A stretch of 64,000 nt of DNA, from the NCBI GenBank assembly GCA_020636225.1, contig JACJYI010000005.1:390001-454000 (forward strand), written 5' to 3'. A program made the translations under genes and the position numbers. Below are positions 25,743-32,809 of the stretch, in pieces. Below the pieces are notes generated by a model. It made no database searches, was not told the DNA's origin, and was given only the letters and a program-made list of their open reading frames with translations. Within the stretch, counting starts at the first letter, position 1, and each line of letters starts with the position of its first letter. Source of the stretch: Lewinellaceae bacterium (GTDB taxonomy: Bacteria; Bacteroidota; Bacteroidia; Chitinophagales; Saprospiraceae).

Positions 25743-26987
25743 TCATATTATTTCAAGTTGGAAATGTTTTGGCTGTCGATTATACCAACGTATTGCCTGC
25801 GAACAGGCCTCTTTCATAAAAGAGTTTAACTCATCAAACTCCGACAAGTCTATTTCTTCACCAGTCAGAGTAAAGTTTGATTTTGCATGGACAACCTTAT
25901 TACGTGTCTTATATACTATTCGCGCAGTAATGTTACAAGCAGTGGCTACCTTTTGCTTATCTGTGGAATAGTCTATTGTCTGAGACGATATTTGCTTCCT
26001 TATCTTTTTCTGAATAGAAGCAGGAAGCTTTTGAAAGAGCCCTATTAAATCAAAGCACGTACTAAATGATGCCTTAATTAGATCCTCATCATTAAATCTT
26101 TCACGCGTAGAATTTGCAAGACTAAAGATAGATCTGATGAAATCACCATCTTCGAATAATTTCTTAGGAGCATCTAGTTTTTTTCGCATCAATTCATATG
26201 CTTCCATATTGATAGCTATGGGAGAAAAGTGCTCTAGGACTTTATAGTAGTTTAAAAATCTTAATTCTGGGTCTTTAATTTGAACTGCGGATACAAAGAA
26301 CTTCATAGCTTCATTATATTCTTCTAACCCTCTGAGGTCCTCTACTAACTCAGCTTCTTCTTCTATATCTTCATAGTCATATATTGGGTTTCTAATCTCT
26401 GAATAGTCAAGTGCTATGTTAAAACTATCTGCAATTTCAAAAATAAATGAATTAACGAGTTCCTTTTCTTTATCTTCTTCTAATATATCTTCTTCATTTT
26501 TATATACGATTTCAATTGCTATATAAGGAGAAATGGCGCCCCATTCATCAGACTCATATTCATTCATACGAGTCGCAGCAAGGCCAACAATAAAGGGTTC
26601 GTTGACAATTTCTACAGTTGTTCCGTTTGGCAGTTCTGTTTTAACATCTATTACATTTCTAATTAAGTGACTTGCATCGGGATCATTTGCATCGACAACA
26701 TAATATCTTCTGAATCTAGTTTTTATTATACCACTATTAACTATCTCAATTTCTTTGAGGTCCTCTGATAATTTAAAAAACTCATCGATCTCTATTACAG
26801 TCCAATCAAATTCACCCGGAAACATATAATGAAGTTCCGAAATTTCTTCATTATTACTTAAAACCTCTTCTATTCTTTCGTCGGTATAAATAAGGTCTTC
26901 TTCATAGTCAGTAAACCAATCGCACCAGTCTATAATAAACCTATTAGTACTGTTTAGTTGATTTAGCTGCTCTCTTGTTAATATCAT
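25743..26987 (-). CDS. Cassette gene: HEPN-like protein
   Basis: 414 residues, very acidic and AT-rich, no signal peptide. The N-terminal about 230 residues are of unknown fold. The C-terminal part (about 235-405) is helical, with YYKVLEHFSPI followed later by RNKVVHAK at residues 362-369, which is an Rx4H motif of the HEPN superfamily. HEPN proteins of this layout (ApeA-like) are often RNases in phage defence or toxin systems. The family call is from pattern recognition only. The gene starts 46 bp after attC-like site 5 and ends just before the right half of site 4. Confidence 0.6.
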   Translation of the reverse strand: MILTREQLNQLNSTNRFIIDWCDWFTDYEEDLIYTDERIEEVLSNNEEISELHYMFPGEFDWTVIEIDEFFKLSEDLKEIEIVNSGIIKTRFRRYYVVDANDPDASHLIRNVIDVKTELPNGTTVEIVNEPFIVGLAATRMNEYESDEWGAISPYIAIEIVYKNEEDILEEDKEKELVNSFIFEIADSFNIALDYSEIRNPIYDYEDIEEEAELVEDLRGLEEYNEAMKFFVSAVQIKDPELRFLNYYKVLEHFSPIAINMEAYELMRKKLDAPKKLFEDGDFIRSIFSLANSTRERFNDEDLIKASFSTCFDLIGLFQKLPASIQKKIRKQISSQTIDYSTDKQKVATACNITARIVYKTRNKVVHAKSNFTLTGEEIDLSEFDELNSFMKEACSQAIRWYNRQPKHFQLEII

Positions 26988-27032
26988 CGAATCGTAATTA
27001 TCGTTCTTTTTTAGAAAATTTGATTAATTGTT

Positions 27033-27090
27033 GCCAACGGCTCGGCTATGTGCCGTGCGACGTTAGGAGCATCGACAGCATAGCCTTTGT
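27033..27090 (-). other. attC-like recombination site 5, split by group II intron 2
   Basis: Left part with reverse-strand core GTTGGC and stem GGCTATG..CATAGCC. The right part (28967-28980) gives CGGAGGC and AAAACGG, pairing with CCGTT on the left arm. The zinc-ribbon gene's stop codon falls in this right part. The intron interrupts the site directly after CATAGCCTTTGT, the same place as in site 4 (TATGCTTTGT). Confidence 0.65.
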
Positions 27091-28966
27091 GTGTGCCTTG
27101 AATGGCCAACTTTCCTTTAAATATAGCTAGTTACTGGGAAGTAAGGAAGCTCAACGGAGTTTTCATTAGCTAGGGAGTGAAAGTCTCCTGTGGGCCGGGG
27201 TAACGCCTGGAGCCACTAGCAAGCACCAAGGGTGTGAGCCGTGAGGCTCAATCTGAAGTAAGGTGGACTGCAAAGATGGGTACTGATCCCGAGTACTCGG
27301 GAGAATCTGATATGAGGCTACAAGGCTGGATGAGCAAGCACATCATTGTGACGTCCCAAGACAAAGCCAAAGTAGTAGATCAGGCAGGAATTCATCGAAA
27401 GCTAATGGTCTTACCAAGGGAGATCTCCACACTGGCAACGGAGTGGAGAAGTCAGCCGAGATCATAGTACTGGTTGAGTTGACAACCAGGAAGGATCGAA
27501 CGTCAACCAGTCCTCAGATGGGACGGGGAGATGGCCGTTATCAAGGATAGTGTTCCAAGACGGTTATCAGCCCCTTCCAAATGAGGACGCCAAATGAAAA
27601 TGTAATGTGATAGAACAACTGCTGAAACGGGAGAATCTGAACCGGGCCTATGTGAAAGTAGTACGCAACCAGGGAGCCGGAGGAGTGGACGGGTTACAAG
27701 TGAGTGACTTGAAGGACTTCTTACGTGACCACGGTAGTGTTCTGATAGAATCGGTAAGGTCAGGAAGTTATCAACCTCAGCCAATCAAAGGAGTGGCAAT
27801 ACCGAAGTCCAACGGGAAGACACGTCTATTAGGCGTCCCTACTGTTGCCGACCGCGTATTGCAGCAGGCCTTAACGCAAGTTCTGGAGCCTTTGTTTGAG
27901 CCGGACTTCCGGCCATTTAGCTACGGATTTCGCCCAGGACGCAATGCGCAACAAGCCGTCATTCAAGCCCAAGCGTACATCAATGAAGGATACCAGTATA
28001 TCGTGGACATCGACTTGAAGAACTTTTTCGATGAGGTGGACCATGTTTTATTGCTCAATTTGATCTACAAGCGGGTAAAATGTAAAATGACATTGTGTTT
28101 GTTGCGTCGGTATTTACGAGCACCGATACTATTGGAAGGCAAATTGCACAAACGCCGGAAAGGTGTTCCCCAAGGGGCTCCCCTTAGTCCGTTACTCTCC
28201 AACATCCTGCTCCACGAGTTGGACAAGGAGTTGGAAAAACGGAATCTGCGCTATGTGCGTTATGCCGATGACTTTAGTGTGTATGTTGGAAGCAAGAAAG
28301 CCGCCCGCCGGGTAGGGAATGGAATCTTCAAGTACTTGAGAGACCGTTTACATCTACCCATTAATCGTGAGAAAAGTGGGATCCGTCGCCCAGTAAACTT
28401 TGAACTGCTCGGATACGGATTTGTATCCAGCTATGAGAAGGGCTCAAAGGGCAAATATCAACTAGTCGTGAGCAGGAAGAAATGGGAAAGCCTGAAGGCT
28501 ATGATCAAAACGATCACCCGTAAAACCATACCCATGACCTTTGATGAGAGGGTTCAACGATTAAACTGGTTAATCCGCGGATGGATAAACTACTTCAAAC
28601 TCGCATCCATACACGGTAAGTTGAAGAAACTTGACGAATGGGTGCGCAATCGGTTGAGGTACTGTATTTGGCACCATTGGAAGAAGCCTGATAGGAAGAG
28701 AAAGAATCTCATCCGTCTAGGTGTGGACCAGAATGCTGCTTATGCATGGAGCCGGACCAGACTAGGTGGTTGGCGTGTCGCCCAAAGCCCTATTCTGGGT
28801 ACTACTGTCACCATAGCTCGTCTGAAATCGAGGGGATATTTTTCCCTAGTGGAGTACTATCTATTGCATCGGTCAAGTTGACGAACCGCCGTATACGCGA
28901 CCCGTATGTACGGTGGTGTGAGAGGCGCACTCCGTCGCTAGTTAGCGGCGGAGCCGCCTACTCGAT
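27091..28966 (+). mobile_element. Group II intron 2 with reverse transcriptase
   Basis: About 1.88 kb, starting GTGTGCC and ending CTACTCGAT. Domain V is visible at 28883-28918 (GAACCGCC..GGTGGT hairpin), and domain VI at 28922-28964 has a bulged A in GCCTACTC. The reverse transcriptase/maturase is encoded in domain IV. The exact 5' end is uncertain by 2 bp because of a GTGTGTG run. It is opposite in orientation to the cassettes. The intron class was not determined from sight. The lack of an endonuclease domain and the attC-like target would fit class C-attC introns. Confidence 0.88.
27607..28881 (+). CDS. ltrA: Group II intron reverse transcriptase/maturase
   Basis: 424 residues from a GTG start (an in-frame stop lies just upstream). 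Reverse transcriptase blocks are intact: PKSNGKTRLLGVPTVADR, FSYGFRPGRNAQQA, the palm motif QGAPLSPLLSN (189-199) and YADD (219-222). A maturase (X/thumb) domain follows, with RGWINYFKLA and a basic C-terminal DNA-binding-like part. There is no HNH endonuclease domain. It should bind its own intron RNA, aid splicing and prime reverse transcription at a target site, and could serve intron 1 in trans. Confidence 0.95.
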   Translation: MIEQLLKRENLNRAYVKVVRNQGAGGVDGLQVSDLKDFLRDHGSVLIESVRSGSYQPQPIKGVAIPKSNGKTRLLGVPTVADRVLQQALTQVLEPLFEPDFRPFSYGFRPGRNAQQAVIQAQAYINEGYQYIVDIDLKNFFDEVDHVLLLNLIYKRVKCKMTLCLLRRYLRAPILLEGKLHKRRKGVPQGAPLSPLLSNILLHELDKELEKRNLRYVRYADDFSVYVGSKKAARRVGNGIFKYLRDRLHLPINREKSGIRRPVNFELLGYGFVSSYEKGSKGKYQLVVSRKKWESLKAMIKTITRKTIPMTFDERVQRLNWLIRGWINYFKLASIHGKLKKLDEWVRNRLRYCIWHHWKKPDRKRKNLIRLGVDQNAAYAWSRTRLGGWRVAQSPILGTTVTIARLKSRGYFSLVEYYLLHRSS

Positions 28967-29175
28967 TAGCCTCCGTTTTCTTTTTTCCTTTTTAGATATT
29001 CTTCAATTTCTTTATCTGATAATTTCGATGTATTCCACCACCCATTTGAAATTCTTTCATCAACAGTATGGTTGCAATAAGGACAAATTATTGGTTCTCT
29101 CTCTTTTGTTCCTGGCATTGTTAAATTATGCTCTGATACTTTAAACGGCTTGCCACATTTAGTGCATTCTTCCAT
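28966..29175 (-). CDS. Cassette gene: small zinc-ribbon protein
   Basis: 69 residues. Two CxxC pairs, CTKC near the N-terminus and CPYC at about residue 32, form a rubredoxin-like zinc ribbon. The C-terminal 25 residues are charged and helical (KEIEEYLKRKKE). Its TAA overlaps the group II intron 2 junction and lies inside the attC-like site. It starts about 20 bp after the 39-residue frame, so it is probably part of a multi-gene cassette. Confidence 0.7.
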   Translation of the reverse strand: MEECTKCGKPFKVSEHNLTMPGTKEREPIICPYCNHTVDERISNGWWNTSKLSDKEIEEYLKRKKENGG

Positions 29176-29195
29176 AATATTTTAGGTTGATTTGA

Positions 29196-29315
29196 TTATT
29201 TGTTTTCCTTGTTATTTTCCCATTCAATATCTTCAATCCTCAAATTGAAGTAACTTATTTCATTCGCAGCTTCTCTTAAATCCTTATCATCCCCATAAGT
29301 CACCAACTTGAACAT
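29196..29315 (-). CDS. Cassette gene: 39-residue acidic peptide
   Basis: A short frame between the two larger genes, starting 5 bp after the stop of the GNAT-like gene and beginning MFKLVTYGDDKDLREAANE. The spacing suggests a coupled reading order GNAT-like, peptide, zinc-ribbon. It could also be non-coding. Confidence 0.4.
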   Translation of the reverse strand: MFKLVTYGDDKDLREAANEISYFNLRIEDIEWENNKENK

Positions 29316-29319
29316 CACT

Positions 29320-29898
29320 TCAATGCATCGGTACGAATGAAATGCTAATCAGCCTTTTCTTGTTCACAAATCTTGCCAAGACCAGGTCATCCATTTTTTC
29401 ATCAAGATTTTCGTATTGCCAATCAAATTCATCTTTGCTTAATTCAAAATCCGTTTCATCATCATTTATCGGTTTGAAGCCTATACTTTCAGCCACTATT
29501 CTTGAATTCTTATAATTTAGTTCTCCGATTCCAAACTGAATTGTAATCCTTTGAACTTCTCTTTCAAAATATTCTTCTTCTTCATAAAATAAATAAGGAA
29601 TAATAGCTTCTCTTAATGACCTCGTTAAATACCCTTTCTTTCTCTCTTCTTCTAAAATGTACCAATGCAAATCCTTTTTCATATCAAGGACTGCCCCTAC
29701 ATATTTCCCATTTTCATTTTTTATGAAAAAGAATCGATAAGAAGGAATATCGAGACTTGTTCTATCATTCAGCTCAGGTTCTTTTTCCCAAACTCTTGCA
29801 AAATCCACAAACTTATTTATCTGCCGAAGAAAAATCGTTTCTTCAAAATCATCATTGTTCAATCTGACGATGTATTTTTTGATTTCTTCTTCTCGCAT
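29320..29898 (-). CDS. Cassette gene: GNAT-like acetyltransferase
   Basis: 192 residues. The stretch GKYVGAVLDMKKDLHWYILE followed by RKKGYLTRSLREAIIPYLF resembles motif A of GNAT N-acetyltransferases (beta4, then the acetyl-CoA pyrophosphate loop ..GxL). ELNYKNSRIVAESIGFKPI matches the typical motif B (N..S..va.k.GF). AT-rich. It starts 23 bp after the outermost core GTTAGCC (29921-29927), so it is the first cassette of the array, where expression would be highest in an integron. The substrate is unknown. Confidence 0.7.
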   Translation of the reverse strand: MREEEIKKYIVRLNNDDFEETIFLRQINKFVDFARVWEKEPELNDRTSLDIPSYRFFFIKNENGKYVGAVLDMKKDLHWYILEEERKKGYLTRSLREAIIPYLFYEEEEYFEREVQRITIQFGIGELNYKNSRIVAESIGFKPINDDETDFELSKDEFDWQYENLDEKMDDLVLARFVNKKRLISISFVPMH

Positions 29899-29920
29899 TT
29901 TTTTCTTCTTTCTTAATGGA

Positions 29921-29975
29921 GGCTAACGACCCGTGGACTCACGAAGTCACCGGGGAGGTACGACGCCACTGATAA
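29921..29975 (-). other. attC/attI-like site 6 at the array entry
   Basis: Reverse-strand core GTTAGCC at 29921-29927 with an inward imperfect palindrome GTGGACT..AGTCACC (29933-29955). This is where attI would be expected relative to the first cassette. The other outer box is not clear. The following 29976-30134 shows a TTGACA-like word on the reverse strand (about 29980) that could be a cassette promoter, and nothing coding. Confidence 0.45.
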
Positions 29976-30134
29976 TTTGTCAATCCACCGATCCCAACGT
30001 GGCTCGCTCTTTGGGCAGACATAAGCTATATCTGGACGTAGTCCACGGTGATATCAGATGTCTCGCGACAACGGTATCCGTATCTTATATCAGTGCATTC
30101 TGTATCAATCTTTCGCTTTTGCAGGATCGACCCT

Positions 30135-30367
30135 CTAAGATAGGTCATCCAATGGACTTTTGATAGTGTACAGCGTCCGGGTAGTGACATGGGTACATAG
30201 ATTAGGGTGGTCTTGATGTCCTTGTGCCTAACAGTTCCTGAATGAATCGGACATCCGTCCATCTGTCAACTTAAGGTGGAGTGGCGAAACCACAAGCCGA
30301 TCCTGGCTTCTCCCCGATGCTGGATGGAAGCGATGCGGATGGTCGGTATGTCAGGCAAACTTGCCAT
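30135..30367 (-). pseudogene. IntI/Xer-type tyrosine recombinase relic
   Basis: An ATG at 30367 opens a frame with an N-terminus typical of Bacteroidota tyrosine recombinases (IPTIRIASIQHRGEARIGLW), which ends at a TGA 34 codons on. It is directly fused to the C-terminal end of the same family: TDVRFIQELLG, then after a one-base loss KDIKTTLIY, then after another shift THVTTRTLYTIKSPLDDLS and a stop at 30135. The catalytic core in between (first Arg, Lys, HxxR) is deleted. The IKSPLDDL ending is shared by integron integrases and related Bacteroidota recombinases, so intI identity is plausible but unproven. It points the same way as the cassettes, unlike classical integrons. Confidence 0.75.
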
Positions 30368-30755
30368 TGCAGACGAAATATACAAAATGCTTTAAAAATG
30401 ACGGGGCGGAAAGAACCAATGGATCCAGCAGAGGCTCAAATTCATTAAAGTTGCCGGATGAAACGGCCATCAACATGCCCCAGATAGTGGCAAACATGCA
30501 ACTGGTGATCCTGAGACGAAGAATGAAATTCCAAATCCCAAGTCACAAACCTGCCTCCCGGCAGACAAGCAAATTCCAAAAGCCAATTTCTAAATGGATC
30601 CTGCATCCAAGTCTGGGCTGTAGGGGCTTGATGGACTATCCACGGATCTCAGTACCTTTCTCTTTGCAGATAATCCCGACATGGCCTTCTGTATTCAGCG
30701 AAAGTCCTGATCCTGCCGAACACCGAACACCGAGTACCGAACACCGAATATCGCC
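30368..30755. other. Non-coding stretch with AT-rich repeat remnant
   Basis: Contains a remnant of the AAATTCCAAATCCC repeat family at about 30525-30600, interrupted by a CTGCCTCCCGGCAG palindrome, and short direct repeats of CCGAACACCGA near 30717-30745. No gene is evident. Confidence 0.5.
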
Positions 30756-31343
30756 TTGCCTCTGCCACCTGCATATTACCAATCAAACGACGTCGTCTCC
30801 CTCGCCCGTGACCTTCTCGGACGAGAGCTGGTCACCCGCATTGACGGGGTCATCACCTCGGGGGTCATCACGGAGACGGAAGCCTACCGCGGCCCCGAGG
30901 ATCGGGCCTCCCACGCGTGGAACAACCGGCGCACGTCCCGGACGGAGGTGATGTTTGGTGCGGGAGGGCATGCCTATGTCTATCTGTGCTACGGCATCCA
31001 CCAGATGATGAATGTGGTGACCGGTCCGGAGGATGTGCCGCACGCCATCCTCATCCGGGCAGTCCATCCCCTTGAGGGACTGGAGGCCATGTTGCACCGC
31101 CGGCGACTGGACCGACCGCGGAAGGGATGGACCTCAGGTCCGGGAACCGTTGGTCAGGCCCTGGGCCTGCATACCCGCCTCACCGGAAGCTGCCTCTATG
31201 ACCCCGACAGTCCGGTGCAGATCCGGGCAGGAACGGAGCGGCCACGACCGGGGGAGATCCTGGCCGGGCCCCGGGTGGGGATCGATTATGCCGGTGAGGA
31301 CGCCCGACTGCCCTGGCGCTTCCGGTGGTTACCGTCGCGTTAA
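30756..31343 (+). CDS. 3-methyladenine (alkyladenine) DNA glycosylase, AAG/MPG type
   Basis: 195 residues, family length. Conserved segments: ARDLLGRELV, the catalytic-Glu motif ITETEAYRGPEDRASHAW, RTEVMFGAGGHAYVYLCYGIH, MNVVTG, AILIRAVHPLEG, SGPGTVGQALGL and PRVGIDYAGEDA. It excises alkylated purines during base-excision repair in the cytosol. It is a monocistronic gene right of the cassette region and marks return to GC-rich core DNA. Confidence 0.95.
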   Translation: MPLPPAYYQSNDVVSLARDLLGRELVTRIDGVITSGVITETEAYRGPEDRASHAWNNRRTSRTEVMFGAGGHAYVYLCYGIHQMMNVVTGPEDVPHAILIRAVHPLEGLEAMLHRRRLDRPRKGWTSGPGTVGQALGLHTRLTGSCLYDPDSPVQIRAGTERPRPGEILAGPRVGIDYAGEDARLPWRFRWLPSR

Positions 31344-31445
31344 TCACCCGGCCCCGATCGGGTTGTCTGCAACAAATGGCGATCTTTGGGGTGTTCACCA
31401 GACGACCGGCGATACTGGATCGGTCTGTCAAGCCGTTGTTGTCGC

Positions 31446-32717
31446 ATGGATCGATTTTGTTTCTTTCTTCTTTCTCTCCTGGGTGTCTGCCTGTTCAATG
31501 CTTCCCTGTCAGCCCAGGAGGATACCTACAATGCCACCTACCTGGAATTTGTCAGATCCGTGCGATTCTACCCGGCGGCGAACGAACTGGCCGAACCGGT
31601 GCTGCGCCTGGGGCAGGGCGGCTCCCTGATCCTGTCCTTCGACGACCTGTCGGGCGACAACAACAACTACTGGTATGTGCTCGAGCAGCGCAATGCAGAC
31701 TGGTCGCCCGGGCAGCTCTCCGAGTTCGAGTGGCTGCAGGGATTCAACAACAACCGCATCGAGCAGCAGTCCTTTTCCTTTGCGGCCCGCGCCCAATACA
31801 TGCATCATCGCCTGGTGATCCCCAACCGGGAGGTGTCCATCACCAAGTCGGGCAACTACCTGCTCAAGGTCTATCTCAAAGGGGATGAACTGGCCCTGGT
31901 GCGGCGCTTCATGGTGGTGGAAAACCAGGTGGTCATCCTGCCCATCACCCGCCAGGCCGCCATGGTCGAGAAGGCCCGGACCCACCAGGAGATCGACTTT
32001 TCCGTCGACCTGAAGAAGCTCGAGGTGCGCAACCCCCGCCAGGAGATCCGGGCCGCCATCGTCCAGAATGGTTACTGGCAACAGGCCGTATCGGGCATCG
32101 AGCCTTTTTTTATCCGCGACCGCATCCTGGATTTCGACTACCAGGACCGCCTTGCCTTTCCGGCCGGCCGGGAGTTTCGCTTCTTTGACCTGCGCAGCCT
32201 CATCAATCGCAGCGAGCGGATCATGGACATGCAGCAGACGGCTTACCAGACCGATGTCTACCTCGTGCCCGATCGCGGACGCGCCTACAATGCCTACCTG
32301 TTCAATCCTGATGCCAACGGAAAGTTCGTCATCCAGAACTTCGACATCGGCGACCAGGCCGACATCTACGCCGACTACGCCAATATCCATTTCACCTACG
32401 AGAAACCCTTGCCCTTCGACGGGGCTGACCTCTACGTCCTGGGGGCCTTCAACGATTTCCGGCCCTGGACCGAGTACCGGATGGAATACAGCGAGGCCGA
32501 TCGTGCCTACCACCTCAACGTGATGCTCAAGCAGGGGTATTACAACTATGCCTATGGCCTGGTATCAGAAGATTCCCCCCTGCCCGACTTCTCGGAAACG
32601 GAGGGCAACTGGTATGAGACGGAGAACGACTACCTCATCCTGGTGTACTACCGGTCCATCGGTGAACGCTACGACCGGATCATCGGTGCCCGCTCGTTCA
32701 AAGCCTTCGAGCGATAG
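31446..32717 (+). CDS. Type IX secretion system plug protein (DUF5103)
   Basis: 423 residues. The start at 31446 (MDRFCFFLLSLLGVCLFNASLSAQ) gives a signal peptide; the longer frame from 31386 does not. The segment from residue 30 on matches DUF5103: EFVRSVRFYP, LSFDDLSGDNNNYWYVLEQ-like strand, SEFEWLQGFN, SGNYLLKVY, and FRFFDLRSL. Family knowledge: a periplasmic/outer-membrane factor that plugs the SprA translocon of T9SS. This fits the many T9SS substrates in the window. It is not adjacent to other por/gld genes here. Confidence 0.88.
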   Translation: MDRFCFFLLSLLGVCLFNASLSAQEDTYNATYLEFVRSVRFYPAANELAEPVLRLGQGGSLILSFDDLSGDNNNYWYVLEQRNADWSPGQLSEFEWLQGFNNNRIEQQSFSFAARAQYMHHRLVIPNREVSITKSGNYLLKVYLKGDELALVRRFMVVENQVVILPITRQAAMVEKARTHQEIDFSVDLKKLEVRNPRQEIRAAIVQNGYWQQAVSGIEPFFIRDRILDFDYQDRLAFPAGREFRFFDLRSLINRSERIMDMQQTAYQTDVYLVPDRGRAYNAYLFNPDANGKFVIQNFDIGDQADIYADYANIHFTYEKPLPFDGADLYVLGAFNDFRPWTEYRMEYSEADRAYHLNVMLKQGYYNYAYGLVSEDSPLPDFSETEGNWYETENDYLILVYYRSIGERYDRIIGARSFKAFER

Positions 32718-32809
32718 GGTGACGTTCATCGGTCCACTGATGATGTTCATCCAATAGTTTGGTGGTTCCCACTGCATCTTGTTAATCTTGCAACGGTTAA
32801 TACAACGAT

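Noticed and set aside
22295..29975. CRISPR array or phage attachment sites as explanation of the spaced palindromes
   Set aside because: Spacers are whole genes, the palindromes differ in sequence and length and share only core boxes, which fits attC sites and not CRISPR repeats.
30361..30951. 196-residue forward frame reaching into the glycosylase gene
   Set aside because: Overlaps the secure AAG-type gene in another frame and begins in repeat DNA.
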